Made by a program: the position numbers and the translations under genes
The notes under the pieces: model-generated
Seen by the model: only the letters and a program-made list of their open reading frames with translations
Databases searched by the model: none
Told to the model about the DNA's origin: nothing
Shown: positions 26,990-38,491 of the stretch, piece by piece
How the letters are laid out: every line of letters starts with the position of its first letter
Position numbering within the stretch: the first letter of the stretch is position 1
Assembly: GCA_030584065.1 (NCBI GenBank)
Contig: CP129489.1
Span: 3,698,235 to 3,762,234, forward strand
DNA: 64,000 bases
Direction: 5' to 3'
Source: Flavobacteriales bacterium
GTDB taxonomy: Bacteria > Bacteroidota > Bacteroidia > Flavobacteriales_F > PHOS-HE28

Positions 26990-28188
26990 GGATCCTGGTG
27001 GAAGAGCTTGCGGGTGCTGGTGCTGATGTCACGGAAGTAGCTCACCTCGGCCTCGGCGGCCGTGAGGGCCCTGAGCACCTCGCGCGGGCCGATGGCGCGT
27101 GGGGTGATGAGGCGCCAAACGAGACCCGTGTCATCGAGCGCCAGCGCGTTGCCCTCGCCCAGGGCTGCCAGGAGACGGCTGCGGTCCACCGCGCCCTTCA
27201 GCTCGAAGACGTTGCTGCTGCGGTCCTGGTCGAAGGCCGCGGTGGACCCGCTGTACATGGGCCGTCCGTTCCTCAGGAAGATGATGCGGTCGGCGATGGA
27301 CTCGATCTCGTGCAATTGCTGCGAGCTGAGGATGATGGCCACCGGGTCGCGGGCGGCGGACGCCAGGTGGCACAGGTCCTGCAGGAAGAGCTGCTGGGCC
27401 TGCAGGTCGAGGTTGGCGATGGGCTCATCCAGTACGAGCAGGCGCGGTCGCCACACCACCATGCGCGCCAGCTCGAAGCGCAGCTTGTAGCCGCTGCTCA
27501 GCTCGTTCCAGCTGAGGTGAGCGAATCGGGTGAGTCCCAGCCGGTGGAGCGTGTACCGCACCCGGTCCTCGTTGGCATCGCCTGCGATTCCGTGGATGGC
27601 GGCGGTGAAGCGCAGGTTCTGCAGCAGGGTGCCGTACCAGCGCGCGCTGCGCTGCGGGATCCAGGCGATGGTGGCCCGTCTTGCATAGGGGTCGGCGGGC
27701 GCCAGCGGCCACTGCTGCGTGCCACCGTCATGGTCAAGCATTCCGGCCACCTGGCGCAGGAGCGTTGTCTTGCCGTTACCGTTCTCGCCCACCACGCCGG
27801 TGATCTCGCCCGTGCGCAGCTCCAGGTCGATGGGCCCGAGGGTGAAGCGATGGCCGCCGCTGCTGAAGTGCTTGGTGAGCGCGGCGCTCCGATAGGCCGT
27901 TTCCGCAGCGGTTGCCGCAGGCCCATTGGCGCTTCCGGGGCGCGCCGCGATCGCGCTCAGGAGCTCCGACACCCGGGTCCGGATGGCCTGGGCCCTGTCG
28001 CCGTTCATTTCCCCGGCGCCCAGGTCACGGCCCAGGTTGTACTCGGCGCGCAGCTGCATGGCCGGTTGACGCAGGTCGTGCAGGGTCTCGTAGTCATCGC
28101 AGAGGTCCATGAGCCGCCGGGTGGCGAGGCTCAGGTCCGTGCCCTTCAGGAGCGCGCGGAGCTCCTCGATGCGGTGATGCGCGCTCAT
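26986..28188 (-). CDS. ABC transporter ATP-binding protein with extra N-terminal domain
   Basis: 400 residues. The ABC domain starts near residue 100: Walker A GENGNGKTT (134-142), signature LSSGYKLR in place of LSGGQ, Walker B LLVLDEPIANLD, then a His-loop region in SSQQLHEIESIADRI. The first ~95 residues are a charged helical segment (IEELRALLKGTDLSLATRRL...) not usual in ABC ATPases. About 70 residues after the ABC core make a C-terminal extension. The gene forms a two-gene unit with the membrane protein that follows. Substrate unknown. The ATG at 28188 is preferred because the longer frame upstream is poor in coding character. Confidence 0.85.
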   Translation of the reverse strand: MSAHHRIEELRALLKGTDLSLATRRLMDLCDDYETLHDLRQPAMQLRAEYNLGRDLGAGEMNGDRAQAIRTRVSELLSAIAARPGSANGPAATAAETAYRSAALTKHFSSGGHRFTLGPIDLELRTGEITGVVGENGNGKTTLLRQVAGMLDHDGGTQQWPLAPADPYARRATIAWIPQRSARWYGTLLQNLRFTAAIHGIAGDANEDRVRYTLHRLGLTRFAHLSWNELSSGYKLRFELARMVVWRPRLLVLDEPIANLDLQAQQLFLQDLCHLASAARDPVAIILSSQQLHEIESIADRIIFLRNGRPMYSGSTAAFDQDRSSNVFELKGAVDRSRLLAALGEGNALALDDTGLVWRLITPRAIGPREVLRALTAAEAEVSYFRDISTSTRKLFHQDP

Positions 28189-28315
28189 GGTCCGGTCGTG
28201 CTGCTTGATAACTGCCGCGCGCCAAGGATAGTATGCAGCGCGCGGTCGGTTGTGCCGGAATGCCCCGAGCGGTCGCCCGGTCGGCCCGGAGCCGGTGCGG
28301 CGCATGCAGAGAGGC

Positions 28316-29299
28316 CTATGCCAAGCGGTACTGCATGCTGCGTCCGCCGCCGCTGGGCACGAGCTGGGCGGCCGCCACGGCCCCCTTCAGGTCCCGCGTA
28401 GCCGTTGCCGTGCTCAGCCAGGGGTGGAAGTCCATGTAGTCGCGCCGGCGGAAGGGCTGCTCGATCTGGCCGGCGCGCCGGCGGTGCTGCAGGAAGGCGG
28501 CGATGCGCTCCGGAGATGTGCGGATGGGGTCGGGGGAGGCCAGCAGTTCAGCGAGCGCTTCGTCCGTCCGCTCGAGCATGTAGACGATGAAGCCGCCGCA
28601 GTCGCCGCGGCGATCGGCGAACTCCAAGGCGGCGTGGTAGGCGGGCTCCGCGCGGTGGATGAAGGCTTCCACGGGCAGGTAGGCGAATACGGGCCAGTGC
28701 CGCATGAGCAGGGCGCGCTGCCAGAGCCGCGCAAGCCGGCCATTGCCGGCGCTGAAGGGCCGCAGGTAGATGAGGCCGAAGTGGAGCACGCAAGCGGTGA
28801 TCAGCGGCGGGAAGTCATCCTCTTCGGCATAGCGCAGCAGCTCCTGCACGGCCACGGGGAGCCCCTTGGCGGGCGATGTGCGCAGGGGCTGCGGGTCGCC
28901 GTAGAAGACCTCGATGGGCCCGGTGCGGTAGTGACCGGCATCCACGGCCAGCCCGTGCATGAGCACACCGTGGGCGTGGCGAAGGTCCTGGTCGGAGAAA
29001 GGGTCGAGGCCGTTGAGCAGGTCGTACGTGCGATGGGTGTTCAGCGCCTCAAGGGCGGCCGGCCCCTGGCTGCTGGCGGTGTGGTCCTCGGCCAAGGCGG
29101 CTACGGGCAGCGGGTCGAGCTGGCCGCCCTCGATGGCCAGGGTGGCGCTAACGATGCTGGCGCGGTAGGCCTTGGCCAACTCGGCGGCCGGCTGATGGAA
29201 ATGGCGGGCATGGGCGGCGCCCAAGCGCTCATGCACACGGCCCAGCAGGTGGAGGATCCGGGGGCTGATGGAATAGTAGGTGATGCTCCCGATGTCCAT
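28316..29299 (-). CDS. Fic-fold protein with degenerate active site (His to Arg)
   Basis: 327 residues. Fic proteins move AMP or other phosphate-containing groups from a nucleotide onto proteins. The core here reads YLRPFSAGNGRLAR at 178-191, against the canonical HPFx(D/E)GNGRxxR. The catalytic His is Arg180 (codon CGG) and the metal-binding acidic residue is Ala184, while GNGR is intact. An inhibitory-helix motif is kept near the N-terminus (TLAIEG at 53-58, matching [S/T]xxxE[G/N]). The C-terminal ~80 residues resemble a winged-helix segment. It may be a dead or repurposed Fic. No antitoxin partner is adjacent. The start at 29299 follows a TATCTTTG box. Confidence 0.85.
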   Translation of the reverse strand: MDIGSITYYSISPRILHLLGRVHERLGAAHARHFHQPAAELAKAYRASIVSATLAIEGGQLDPLPVAALAEDHTASSQGPAALEALNTHRTYDLLNGLDPFSDQDLRHAHGVLMHGLAVDAGHYRTGPIEVFYGDPQPLRTSPAKGLPVAVQELLRYAEEDDFPPLITACVLHFGLIYLRPFSAGNGRLARLWQRALLMRHWPVFAYLPVEAFIHRAEPAYHAALEFADRRGDCGGFIVYMLERTDEALAELLASPDPIRTSPERIAAFLQHRRRAGQIEQPFRRRDYMDFHPWLSTATATRDLKGAVAAAQLVPSGGGRSMQYRLA

Positions 29300-29519
29300 A
29301 ATACAAATCAAATGATTCGAACAAAGATAGCGTTCACCAATCGCGTTGTTACTCGCTGAAGGCTTCGGTCCCTGACCAGCGGAGTTCTTCCATGGGCATG
29401 GCAAGAACATTCGTAATGCACTACTAGACAGGTTGATATGACTAATCTTTCCGTTGCGCCCAAGGGTTCAATGCTGGTGGAGCGGAGGGGCGTCGGCGGA
29501 TTTTTCCTTCAACAGGCGG
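29300..29519. other. intergenic region between divergent Fic and rpsL genes
   Basis: A relatively AT-rich stretch with no credible ORF. It holds the Fic promoter box (29322-29329, minus) and the start of the region that controls the ribosomal cluster. No riboswitch or RNA fold was recognised. Confidence 0.55.
29322..29329 (-). promoter_or_regulatory. candidate -7 box (TATCTTTG) for the Fic gene
   Basis: Exact TAnnTTTG match on the minus strand, 22 bases before the ATG, within a locally AT-rich stretch. Confidence 0.45.
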
Positions 29520-29549
29520 TTGTTGGAAGCGCATTTCAGCTACTTTCGC
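29520..29549 (+). promoter_or_regulatory. promoter of the ribosomal protein cluster (TTTG-N18-TACTTTCG)
   Basis: TTTG at 29520-29523 and TACTTTCG at 29542-29549 are 18 bases apart. This matches the Bacteroidetes sigma-ABfr layout (TTTG, about 19 bases, TAnnTTTG) with one change. It lies 58 bases before rpsL and is the best complete promoter in the window. Confidence 0.65.
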
Positions 29550-29607
29550 AGCCCGTTTTCCGGAAGAAAAAGTCGAAAACGCCTGAAAGTCAAGCCGAAA
29601 GGACCTC

Positions 29608-30006
29608 ATGCCAACGATTCAGCAGCTCATCCGCAAGGGCCGGGAGAACCCGGTCTACAAGAGCAAGTCGGTCGCTTTGACCCGCTGCCCGCAGCGCCGT
29701 GGCGTCTGCACCAAGGTGTACACCACCACCCCGAAGAAGCCGAACTCGGCGCTCCGCAAGGTGGCCAAGGTGCGCCTGGTGAACGGCTATGAAGTGATCG
29801 CCTACATCGGCGGCGAAGGCCACAACCTGCAGGAGCACAGCATCGTGCTGGTGCGCGGCGGCAGGGTGAAGGACCTGCCCGGCGTGAAGTACCACATCGT
29901 GCGGGGCGTGCTCGACACCAGCGGGGTGGAGGGCCGCAACCAGCGCCGCAGCAAGTACGGCACCAAGAAGCCGAAGCCCGGCCAGGCGCCCGCCAAGAAG
30001 AAGTAA
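29608..30006 (+). CDS. rpsL: 30S ribosomal protein S12
   Basis: 132 residues, decoding-centre protein. [13 protein letters not shown] and [11 protein letters not shown] carry lysines at the two positions where streptomycin-resistance changes occur, so the sequence is wild type there. The basic tail [11 protein letters not shown] is typical. First gene of the long ribosomal run. It is preceded by AAAGGA at 29598-29603, one of the few clear Shine-Dalgarno sites in the cluster. Confidence 0.98.
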   Translation: MPTIQQLIRKGRENPVYKSKSVALTRCPQRRGVCTKVYTTTPKKPNSALRKVAKVRLVNGYEVIAYIGGEGHNLQEHSIVLVRGGRVKDLPGVKYHIVRGVLDTSGVEGRNQRRSKYGTKKPKPGQAPAKKK

Positions 30007-30031
30007 CCGTTCACGCAGAGCCTAGAGTACC

Positions 30032-30496
30032 ATGCGCAAGAAAGCGGTCAAGCACACCACGCTGCCCGATCCCAAGTTCGGCGACGAGCAGGTGACCAAG
30101 TTCGTGAACAACCTGATGTACGACGGCAAGAAGAGCAAGTCGTTCGACATCTTCTACAATGCCCTCGACATCGTAGCCGAGAAGAGCGGGGAGGACGGGC
30201 TGGAGATCTTTCGCAAAGCCCTCCAGAATGTGACCCCCCAAGTGGAGGTGCGCACGCGTCGCGTGGGCGGTGCCAACTTCCAGATCCCCCAGCAAGTGCG
30301 CGACGAGCGGAAGAAGAGCCTCGCCATGAAATGGCTGATCGGCTATGCCCGCACGCGCAATGAGCGCAGCATGGCCCAGAAGCTCGCCAACGAGATCCTG
30401 GCCGCTTCCAAGGAGGAGGGCGCTGCCTTCAAGAAGAAAGAAGAAGTCCACAAAATGGCCGAAGCGAACAAGGCCTTCAGCCACTTCCGCTTCTAA
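30032..30496 (+). CDS. rpsG: 30S ribosomal protein S7
   Basis: 154 residues; nucleates assembly of the 30S head and lines the E site. Family pattern: MRKKAVKH start, then [13 protein letters not shown] and [20 protein letters not shown]. In E. coli S7 represses the str operon; no comparable leader was recognised here. 25 bases after rpsL. Confidence 0.98.
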   Translation: MRKKAVKHTTLPDPKFGDEQVTKFVNNLMYDGKKSKSFDIFYNALDIVAEKSGEDGLEIFRKALQNVTPQVEVRTRRVGGANFQIPQQVRDERKKSLAMKWLIGYARTRNERSMAQKLANEILAASKEEGAAFKKKEEVHKMAEANKAFSHFRF

Positions 30497-30514
30497 GCCA
30501 ACGAGCACAGCCAC

Positions 30515-32620
<2,106 letters not shown>

Positions 32621-32633
32621 TCCGCGAACCGAG

Positions 32634-32939
32634 ATGACCCAGAAGATCCGGATCAAGCTCAAGTCGTATGACCACAACCTGGTCGACAAGAGCGCCGAGA
32701 AGATCGTGAAGACGGTGAAGACCACCGGCGCCGTGGTGAGCGGTCCCATCCCCCTGCCCACCCACAAGCGCATGTTCACCGTGCTGCGGAGCCCGCACGT
32801 CAACAAGAAGGCGCGCGAGCAGTTCCAGCTGTGCAGCTACAAGCGCATGATGGACATCTACAGCAGCAGCAGCAAGACCATCGATGCGCTGATGAAGCTG
32901 GAGCTCCCCAGCGGCGTGGAGGTGGAGATCAAAGTCTGA
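32634..32939 (+). CDS. rpsJ: 30S ribosomal protein S10 (NusE)
   Basis: 101 residues. Also the transcription antitermination factor NusE, which binds NusG or Nus[22 protein letters not shown] and [23 protein letters not shown] are family stretches. The start at 32634 ([10 protein letters not shown]) is 13 bases after fusA; the longer in-frame start lies inside fusA. Confidence 0.98.
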   Translation: MTQKIRIKLKSYDHNLVDKSAEKIVKTVKTTGAVVSGPIPLPTHKRMFTVLRSPHVNKKAREQFQLCSYKRMMDIYSSSSKTIDALMKLELPSGVEVEIKV

Positions 32940-32958
32940 CCGATAGCACCACAGAGCC

Positions 32959-33576
32959 ATGAGCGGATTGATCGGCAAGAAGATCGGGATGACCAGCCTG
33001 TACGACACGGACGGCAGCCTTGTGGCATGCACCGTGATCGAGGCGGCCCCCAACGTGGTCAGCCACGTGAAGACCCTGGAGAAGGACGGTTACCAGGCCG
33101 TGCAGCTCTCCGCGGGCGAGCGCCGTGCGAAGAGCACGCCCGCTGCGGCCATGGGCCACTACAAGAAGGCCAGCACCACCCCCAAGGTGATGGCCCACGA
33201 GTTCAAGGAGTTCGAGAGCGAGCTGAAGCTGGGCGACACCATCGGCGTTGACCTCTTCGAGGAGGGCAGCTTCGTGACGGTGACCGGCAACAGCAAGGGC
33301 AAGGGCTTCCAGGGCGTGGTGAAGCGCCACGGCTTCAGCGGCGTGGGCGAAGCCACCCACGGCCAGCATGACCGCAGCCGTGCTCCCGGTTCGCTGGGCG
33401 GCAGCTCGTATCCCAGCCGCGTGTTCAAAGGCATGCGCATGGCGGGCCGCACCGGCGGGAACAAGGTGACCACCGAGAACCTGAAGGTGGTGAAAGTGGA
33501 CGCATCCAAGAACCTGTTGCTGCTGCGCGGTACCGTCCCCGGTCCTAAGGGCAGCTTCGTGATCATCTGGAAGTAA
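32959..33576 (+). CDS. rplC: 50S ribosomal protein L3
   Basis: 205 residues, with an extension reaching toward the peptidyl transferase centre. [19 protein letters not shown] start and the loop containing [21 protein letters not shown]-type residues ([11 protein letters not shown] at about 139-149). The Gln of the methylated GHGQ-like site is in THGQHDRSR. Start context AGCCATG, no Shine-Dalgarno. Confidence 0.97.
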   Translation: MSGLIGKKIGMTSLYDTDGSLVACTVIEAAPNVVSHVKTLEKDGYQAVQLSAGERRAKSTPAAAMGHYKKASTTPKVMAHEFKEFESELKLGDTIGVDLFEEGSFVTVTGNSKGKGFQGVVKRHGFSGVGEATHGQHDRSRAPGSLGGSSYPSRVFKGMRMAGRTGGNKVTTENLKVVKVDASKNLLLLRGTVPGPKGSFVIIWK

Positions 33577-33577
33577 G

Positions 33578-34210
33578 ATGGAACTCGAAATCTACGGCAA
33601 GGACGGCAAGTCCACCGGCAAGAAAGCCAAGCTGAGCGACGCGGTGTTCGCGATCGAGCAGCCCAACGACCACGCCATCTGGCTGGACGTGAAGCAGCAT
33701 CTCGCCAACAAGCGCCAAGGCACCGCCAAGACGCTGGAGAAGAGCGAGGTGAGCGGCAGCACCAAGAAGCTGCACCGGCAGAAGGGCACGGGCGGCAGCC
33801 GCAAGGGCTCCATCAAGAGCCCGCTCTTCCCCGGCGGAGCACGCGTGTTCGGCCCCCAGCCGCGCGACTACCACTTCAAGCTGAACAAGAAGGTGAAGGA
33901 CCTGGCCCGCCGCAGCGCCCTCACCTACAAGGCCAAGGACGGTGCCATCAAGGTGCTGGACAGCGCTGCCATGGGCGCCCCGAAGACCAAGGAACTGGCT
34001 GCGATGCTCAAGGCCTTCGAGCTCGGCACGCGCAAGGCCGTGGTGGTGGTGCCCGCCAAGGATGATAACCTGCTGCTCAGCAGCCGCAACCTCCAGCGCG
34101 CCCGCGTGGTGGTGGCCAGCGAGCTCAGCACCTACGACATCATGAACGCCAACGGCCTGCTCATCGCCAAGGACGCGATCGCACCGCTGGAGGCCATCCT
34201 CACCAAGTAA
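33578..34210 (+). CDS. rplD: 50S ribosomal protein L4
   Basis: 210 residues, lines the exit tunnel. The tunnel loop carries SGSTKKLHRQKGTGGSRKGS, and the globular end follows. One base after rplC, so translation is surely coupled. In E. coli L4 represses the S10 operon; no comparable leader hairpin was recognised upstream. Confidence 0.97.
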   Translation: MELEIYGKDGKSTGKKAKLSDAVFAIEQPNDHAIWLDVKQHLANKRQGTAKTLEKSEVSGSTKKLHRQKGTGGSRKGSIKSPLFPGGARVFGPQPRDYHFKLNKKVKDLARRSALTYKAKDGAIKVLDSAAMGAPKTKELAAMLKAFELGTRKAVVVVPAKDDNLLLSSRNLQRARVVVASELSTYDIMNANGLLIAKDAIAPLEAILTK

Positions 34211-34213
34211 GCC

Positions 34214-34507
34214 ATGAGCCAGATCATCATCCGACCGATCGTCACCGAGAAGATGACGGCCCAGGGCGAGAAGGAGAACCGCTACGGCTTCGTCGTCGCC
34301 CGCACCAGCAACAAGGTGCAGATCAAGCAGGCCGTCGAGAAGGAGTACAACGTCACCGTCACCGGCGTGCGCACCATGATCTCGCACGGCAAGCGCCGCA
34401 CGCGCTACACGAAGAGCCTCATCCTTCGCGGCCGCACCCCGGCCACGAAGAAGGCCATCGTCACCGTGAAGGCCGGAGACACCATCGACCTCTACAGCAG
34501 CATCTAA
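34214..34507 (+). CDS. rplW: 50S ribosomal protein L23
   Basis: 97 residues, at the tunnel exit where SRP and trigger factor dock. IIRPIVTEKMTAQGEKENRYGF is the family N-terminus and the basic loop RTMISHGKRRTRYTKS follows. Three bases separate it from rplD (context AAGCCATG). Confidence 0.97.
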   Translation: MSQIIIRPIVTEKMTAQGEKENRYGFVVARTSNKVQIKQAVEKEYNVTVTGVRTMISHGKRRTRYTKSLILRGRTPATKKAIVTVKAGDTIDLYSSI

Positions 34508-34510
34508 GCC

Positions 34511-35350
34511 ATGGGTATCCGCAAGCTCAATCCCGTCACCGCCGGCACCCGCCACCGGGTGATCACCGACTTCGAGGGCGTGACGACCAACGTGCCGGAG
34601 AAGTCCCTGACCAGCGGTCGCAACAAGTCCGGCGGCCGCAACAATCAGGGCAAGATGACCATGCGCTACATCGGCGGCGGTCATAAGCAGCGCTACCGCG
34701 TGGTCGACCTGAAGCGCGACAAGCACGGCATCCCTGCGGTGGTGAAGACCATCGAGTACGACCCGAACCGCAGCGCGCGCATCGCCCTGTTGAGCTACGC
34801 CGATGGCGAGAAGCGCTACATCCTGGCGCCGAACGGCCTGCAGGTGGGCCAGACGCTGGTGAGCGGCCGCAGCGGCGTGGCGCCCGAGGTGGGCAACACG
34901 CTCCCGCTGAGCGAGATCCCGCTGGGCACGGTGGTGCACAACATCGAGCTCCAGCCCGGCAAGGGCGGCGCCATCGCCCGCAGCGCGGGCACCTTCGCCC
35001 AGCTGAGCGCCCGGGAGGGCAAGTATGCCACGCTGAAGATGCCCAGCGGCGAGCTGCGCATGGTGCTGGTGGCCTGCCTGGCCACGGTGGGCACCGTGGG
35101 CAATGCCGAGCACATGCTGCAGAAGAGCGGCAAGGCCGGCCGCAGCCGCTGGCAGGGCCGCCGCCCACGCACCCGTGCGGTGGCCATGAACCCGGTGGAC
35201 CATCCCATGGGCGGCGGCGAAGGCCGCGCCTCCGGCGGCCACCCGCGCAGCCGGAAGGGCCTGTTGGCGAAGGGCAAGAAGACCCGCGCGCCGAAGAACC
35301 GCAGCAACCGCTTCATCCTCGAACGCATCAACGCCAAGAAGGGCGCCTGA
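34511..35350 (+). CDS. rplB: 50S ribosomal protein L2
   Basis: 279 residues, near the peptidyl transferase centre and needed for subunit joining. The conserved end [18 protein letters not shown] contains the His of the L2 signature. The N-terminal [17 protein letters not shown] and central [16 protein letters not shown] also fit. Three bases after rplW. Confidence 0.98.
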   Translation: MGIRKLNPVTAGTRHRVITDFEGVTTNVPEKSLTSGRNKSGGRNNQGKMTMRYIGGGHKQRYRVVDLKRDKHGIPAVVKTIEYDPNRSARIALLSYADGEKRYILAPNGLQVGQTLVSGRSGVAPEVGNTLPLSEIPLGTVVHNIELQPGKGGAIARSAGTFAQLSAREGKYATLKMPSGELRMVLVACLATVGTVGNAEHMLQKSGKAGRSRWQGRRPRTRAVAMNPVDHPMGGGEGRASGGHPRSRKGLLAKGKKTRAPKNRSNRFILERINAKKGA

Positions 35351-35365
35351 TCCCCCCGATAGCCA

Positions 35366-35635
35366 ATGAGCCGTTCACTCAAGAAACCGCCGTTCGTCCA
35401 CTACAAGCTGAGCAAGCGCGTGGGCGAGGCACAGTCCTCGGGCAAGAAGAACGTGATCAAGACCTGGTCGCGTGCCAGCACCATCACCCCCGAGTTCGTG
35501 GGCCTCACCATCGCGGTGCACAACGGCAACAAGTTCATCCCGGTGTACGTGACCGAGAACATGGTGGGCCACAAGCTGGGCGAATTCGCCCCCACCCGCA
35601 CCTTCCGCGGCCACTCCGGTAACAAGAGCAACTGA
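35366..35635 (+). CDS. rpsS: 30S ribosomal protein S19
   Basis: 89 residues, in the 30S head next to S13. [15 protein letters not shown] start and [21 protein letters not shown] ending are diagnostic. 15 bases after rplB; weak AGCCAATG start context. Confidence 0.98.
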   Translation: MSRSLKKPPFVHYKLSKRVGEAQSSGKKNVIKTWSRASTITPEFVGLTIAVHNGNKFIPVYVTENMVGHKLGEFAPTRTFRGHSGNKSN

Positions 35636-35643
35636 GCAAGCCC

Positions 35644-36042
35644 ATGGGAGCCCGTAAGAAACTAGCAGCGGACAAGCGCAAGGAGGTCATGAAGACCGTG
35701 GCCATCGCGCACCTGCGCAATGTGCCCACCTCGCCGCGCCGCATGCGCCAGGTGGCGGACCTGATCCGTGGCCAGCAGGTGGACAAGGCGCTGGGCATCC
35801 TGCGCTTCAGCACCCGCCACAGCAGCCGCGACCTGGAGAAGCTGCTGATGAGCGCCATCGCGAACTGGGAGGCCAAGAACGAGGGCCGCAAGGCCGACGA
35901 GGCCGGCCTGGTGGTGAAGAGCGTGCAGGTGAACGAGGCCCGCGGCCTCAAGCGCATGCTGCCCGCGCCGCAGGGCCGTGCCTACCGCATGAAGAAGCGC
36001 AGCAACCACGTGAGCCTCATCGTCGACAGCACCCAGGCCTAA
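35644..36042 (+). CDS. rplV: 50S ribosomal protein L22
   Basis: 132 residues, part of the tunnel constriction. [26 protein letters not shown] and the hairpin end [22 protein letters not shown] match. The N-terminal ~20 residues ([18 protein letters not shown]) are a lysine-rich extension typical of Bacteroidetes. Eight bases after rpsS. Confidence 0.97.
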   Translation: MGARKKLAADKRKEVMKTVAIAHLRNVPTSPRRMRQVADLIRGQQVDKALGILRFSTRHSSRDLEKLLMSAIANWEAKNEGRKADEAGLVVKSVQVNEARGLKRMLPAPQGRAYRMKKRSNHVSLIVDSTQA

Positions 36043-36059
36043 GCCGAGAACAACGCACT

Positions 36060-36860
36060 ATGGGACAGAAAGCACATCCGATCGGAACGCGCCTCGGCTT
36101 CATCAAGGGCTGGGACAGCAACTGGTACGGCGGGAACGACTACACCGAGAAACTGGTGGAGGACGAGAAGATCCGCCAGTACCTCATGGCGCGCCTGAAG
36201 AAGGCCAGCGTGAGCAAGATCGTCATCGAGCGCACGCTGAAGCTCGTTACCGTCACCATCAATACGGCACGTCCGGGGGTGATCATCGGCAAGGGCGGCG
36301 CCGAGGTGGACAAGCTGCGCGAGGAGCTCAAGAAGCTCACGGGCAAGGACGTCCAGATCAACATCTTCGAGATCAAGCGCCCCGAGCTCGACGCCCGCCT
36401 GGTGGCCGACAGCATCGCCCGCCAGCTCGAGGGCCGCATCAGCTTCCGCCGCGCCATGAAGATGGCCGTGGCCAGCACCATGCGCATGGGCGCCGAGGGC
36501 ATCAAGCTCACCGTTGCAGGACGCCTCAACGGGGCGGAGATCGCCCGAACCGAGAGCTACCGTGAGGGCCGTGTGCCCCTGCACACCCTGCGCGCCGATA
36601 TCGACTTCGCGATCACCGAGGCGCACACCAAGATGGGCCGCATCGGGGTGAAGTGCTGGATCATGCGCGGCGAGGTTTACGGCAAGCGCGACCTGAGCCC
36701 CAACGTGGGCCAGCCCAAAGGCGGCCCGGCAGGTCCCCGCATGGGCGGCGACCGTCCGGAGCGCCGCGAGCGCCGCGGGCCCGGTGCCGGTGAGCGCCGT
36801 GGTGGAGGAGGAGAGCGCCGTGGCGGGGATCGCCGTGGCGGAAACAACCGTAACAGCTAA
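36060..36860 (+). CDS. rpsC: 30S ribosomal protein S3 with Arg/Gly-rich tail
   Basis: 266 residues, at the mRNA entry tunnel. The KH domain contains [20 protein letters not shown], and the C-terminal domain has [22 protein letters not shown]. After about residue 225 comes a low-complexity tail rich in Arg, Gly and Glu ([22 protein letters not shown], ending NNRNS), absent from E. coli S3 (233 residues). The tail probably adds RNA contacts (inference). Confidence 0.97.
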   Translation: MGQKAHPIGTRLGFIKGWDSNWYGGNDYTEKLVEDEKIRQYLMARLKKASVSKIVIERTLKLVTVTINTARPGVIIGKGGAEVDKLREELKKLTGKDVQINIFEIKRPELDARLVADSIARQLEGRISFRRAMKMAVASTMRMGAEGIKLTVAGRLNGAEIARTESYREGRVPLHTLRADIDFAITEAHTKMGRIGVKCWIMRGEVYGKRDLSPNVGQPKGGPAGPRMGGDRPERRERRGPGAGERRGGGGERRGGDRRGGNNRNS

Positions 36861-36865
36861 GAGCC

Positions 36866-37288
36866 ATGTTGCAACCGAAGCGCAGCAAGCGCCGCAATAT
36901 GCACAAGGGCCGCATGAAGGGCACGGCCCAGCGCGGCCACCGTGTCACCCTCGGATCCTTCGGCCTCAAGGCCATGGAGAGCGTTTGGCTCACCAGCCGC
37001 CAGATCGAGGCCGCCCGTGTGGCGCTCACCCGCCATATGAAGCGTGAAGGCCAGGTGTGGATCAAGGTGTTCCCCGATAAGCCCGTGACCAGCAAGCCCG
37101 CCGAGGTGCGAATGGGCAAGGGCAAAGGCTCGCTCGACCACTGGGTGGCGGTGTGCCATGCGGGCCGCATCATCTTCGAGGTGGACGGCGTGCCGATGGG
37201 CACCGCGCAGGAGGCCCTGCGCCTGGCGGCCCAGAAACTGCCCATCCCCACCAAGTTCGTGGTGCGCGAGGATTACGACGGCCAATAA
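36866..37288 (+). CDS. rplP: 50S ribosomal protein L16
   Basis: 140 residues, near the A site. [19 protein letters not shown] start and [20 protein letters not shown] are family-defining. The conserved GKGKG loop that positions tRNA is intact. Five bases after rpsC; context AGAGCCATG. Confidence 0.98.
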   Translation: MLQPKRSKRRNMHKGRMKGTAQRGHRVTLGSFGLKAMESVWLTSRQIEAARVALTRHMKREGQVWIKVFPDKPVTSKPAEVRMGKGKGSLDHWVAVCHAGRIIFEVDGVPMGTAQEALRLAAQKLPIPTKFVVREDYDGQ

Positions 37289-37297
37289 GCGAGAGCC

Positions 37298-37510
37298 ATG
37301 AAGAAGAAAGGACTGGAACTGAATGACCTCACCGTGCAGGAACTGCAGGACAAGCTGCAGGAGGAGCGCAGCGGATTGACCAAGCTGCGGTTCAACCACA
37401 CCGTGAGCCCCATCGAGAACCCGATGCAGCTGCGCTCCAAGCGCAAGGAGGTGGCCCGCATCCTCACCGAGCTCCGCAAGCGCGAGCTCGCCAATACCGC
37501 CGGCAAATGA
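37298..37510 (+). CDS. rpmC: 50S ribosomal protein L29
   Basis: 70 residues forming a two-helix hairpin at the tunnel exit. [20 protein letters not shown] and the end [16 protein letters not shown] match. Its TGA overlaps the ATG of rpsQ (ATGA), coupling their translation. Confidence 0.96.
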   Translation: MKKKGLELNDLTVQELQDKLQEERSGLTKLRFNHTVSPIENPMQLRSKRKEVARILTELRKRELANTAGK

Positions 37511-37782
37511 GCACCGAGACGAGCACCACCGACCGCAACCTGCGCAAGGAGCGCATCGGCGTGGTCACCAGCGACAAGATGAGCAAGAGCATCACCGTCA
37601 CCGTTGAGCGGCGCGTGATGCACAAGAAGTACGGGAAGTTCGTGAAGCTCTCCAGCAAGTTCATGGCGCACGACGAGAAGGGCGAGGCGCATGTGGGCGA
37701 CACGGTGCGCATCATGGAGACTCGCCCGGTGAGCAAGCTCAAGCGCTGGCGCCTGGTGGAGATCATCGAACGAGCCAAGTAA
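37507..37782 (+). CDS. rpsQ: 30S ribosomal protein S17
   Basis: 91 residues, an early 16S rRNA binder. [30 protein letters not shown] and the end [16 protein letters not shown] are typical, here cited in part only. The start overlaps the rpmC stop by four bases. The N-terminal [11 protein letters not shown] is a short non-conserved lead. Confidence 0.96.
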   Translation: MSTETSTTDRNLRKERIGVVTSDKMSKSITVTVERRVMHKKYGKFVKLSSKFMAHDEKGEAHVGDTVRIMETRPVSKLKRWRLVEIIERAK

Positions 37783-37795
37783 TCCAAGCACAGCC

Positions 37796-38164
37796 ATGAT
37801 CCAACAGGAATCCCGGCTCAATGTGGCCGACAACAGCGGCGCCAAGGAGGTGCTGTGCATCCGGGTGCTCGGCGGCAGCGGCCGTCGCTACGCCCGCATC
37901 GGGGACACCATCGTGGTGAGCATCAAGGACGCCATGCCAAACGGGCAGGCCAAGAAGGGCACCGTGCACAAGGCGGTGGTGGTGCGCACCAGGAAGGAGA
38001 CCCGCCGCAAGGACGGCAGCTACATCCGCTTCGACGACAACGCCGTGGTGATCCTCGACGCCGCCGGCGAGATGAAGGGCACCCGCATCTTCGGCCCCGT
38101 GGCGAAGGAGCTGCGCGAGAAGAAGTTCATGAAGATCATCTCCCTGGCCCCCGAAGTACTGTAA
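37796..38164 (+). CDS. rplN: 50S ribosomal protein L14
   Basis: 122 residues, forms intersubunit bridges. [18 protein letters not shown] start, [16 protein letters not shown] and the end [10 protein letters not shown] are characteristic. This is among the most conserved proteins of the cluster. 13 bases after rpsQ, context CAGCCATG. Confidence 0.98.
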   Translation: MIQQESRLNVADNSGAKEVLCIRVLGGSGRRYARIGDTIVVSIKDAMPNGQAKKGTVHKAVVVRTRKETRRKDGSYIRFDDNAVVILDAAGEMKGTRIFGPVAKELREKKFMKIISLAPEVL

Positions 38165-38167
38165 GCC

Positions 38168-38488
38168 ATGCAGAAGAAGACGCACATCAAGAAGGGCGAC
38201 ATGGTGAAGGTGCTCGCCGGCGAGGACCGCTCCAAGCAGGGGCGCGTGCTCGAGGTGGACCGTGACCGCATGGTCGCCATCGTCGAGGGCCTCAACATCA
38301 ACAAGAAGCACAGCAAGCCCACCACGGCCAACCCCCAGGGCGGCATCGTGGAGAAGGAGGGCCCCATCCACATCAGCAACCTCATGCTGATCGATGCCAA
38401 GACGGGTGAACCGGGCCGCGTAGGCCGCCGGCTCGCCAAGGAGGGCAAGCTGGAGCGCTACGTCAAGACCAAGAAATCCAAGGCCTAA
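38168..38488 (+). CDS. rplX: 50S ribosomal protein L24
   Basis: 106 residues, an initiator of 50S assembly. The KOW motif is in KKGDMVKVLAGEDRSKQGRV; NKKHSKPTTANPQGGIVEKE follows. Three bases after rplN, context TAAGCCATG. Confidence 0.97.
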   Translation: MQKKTHIKKGDMVKVLAGEDRSKQGRVLEVDRDRMVAIVEGLNINKKHSKPTTANPQGGIVEKEGPIHISNLMLIDAKTGEPGRVGRRLAKEGKLERYVKTKKSKA

Positions 38489-38491
38489 GCC

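Noticed and set aside
28316-29607. Toxin-antitoxin pair around the Fic gene
   Set aside because: No small antitoxin-like ORF lies next to it, and the inhibitory-helix motif is within the same protein. The catalytic His is missing as well.
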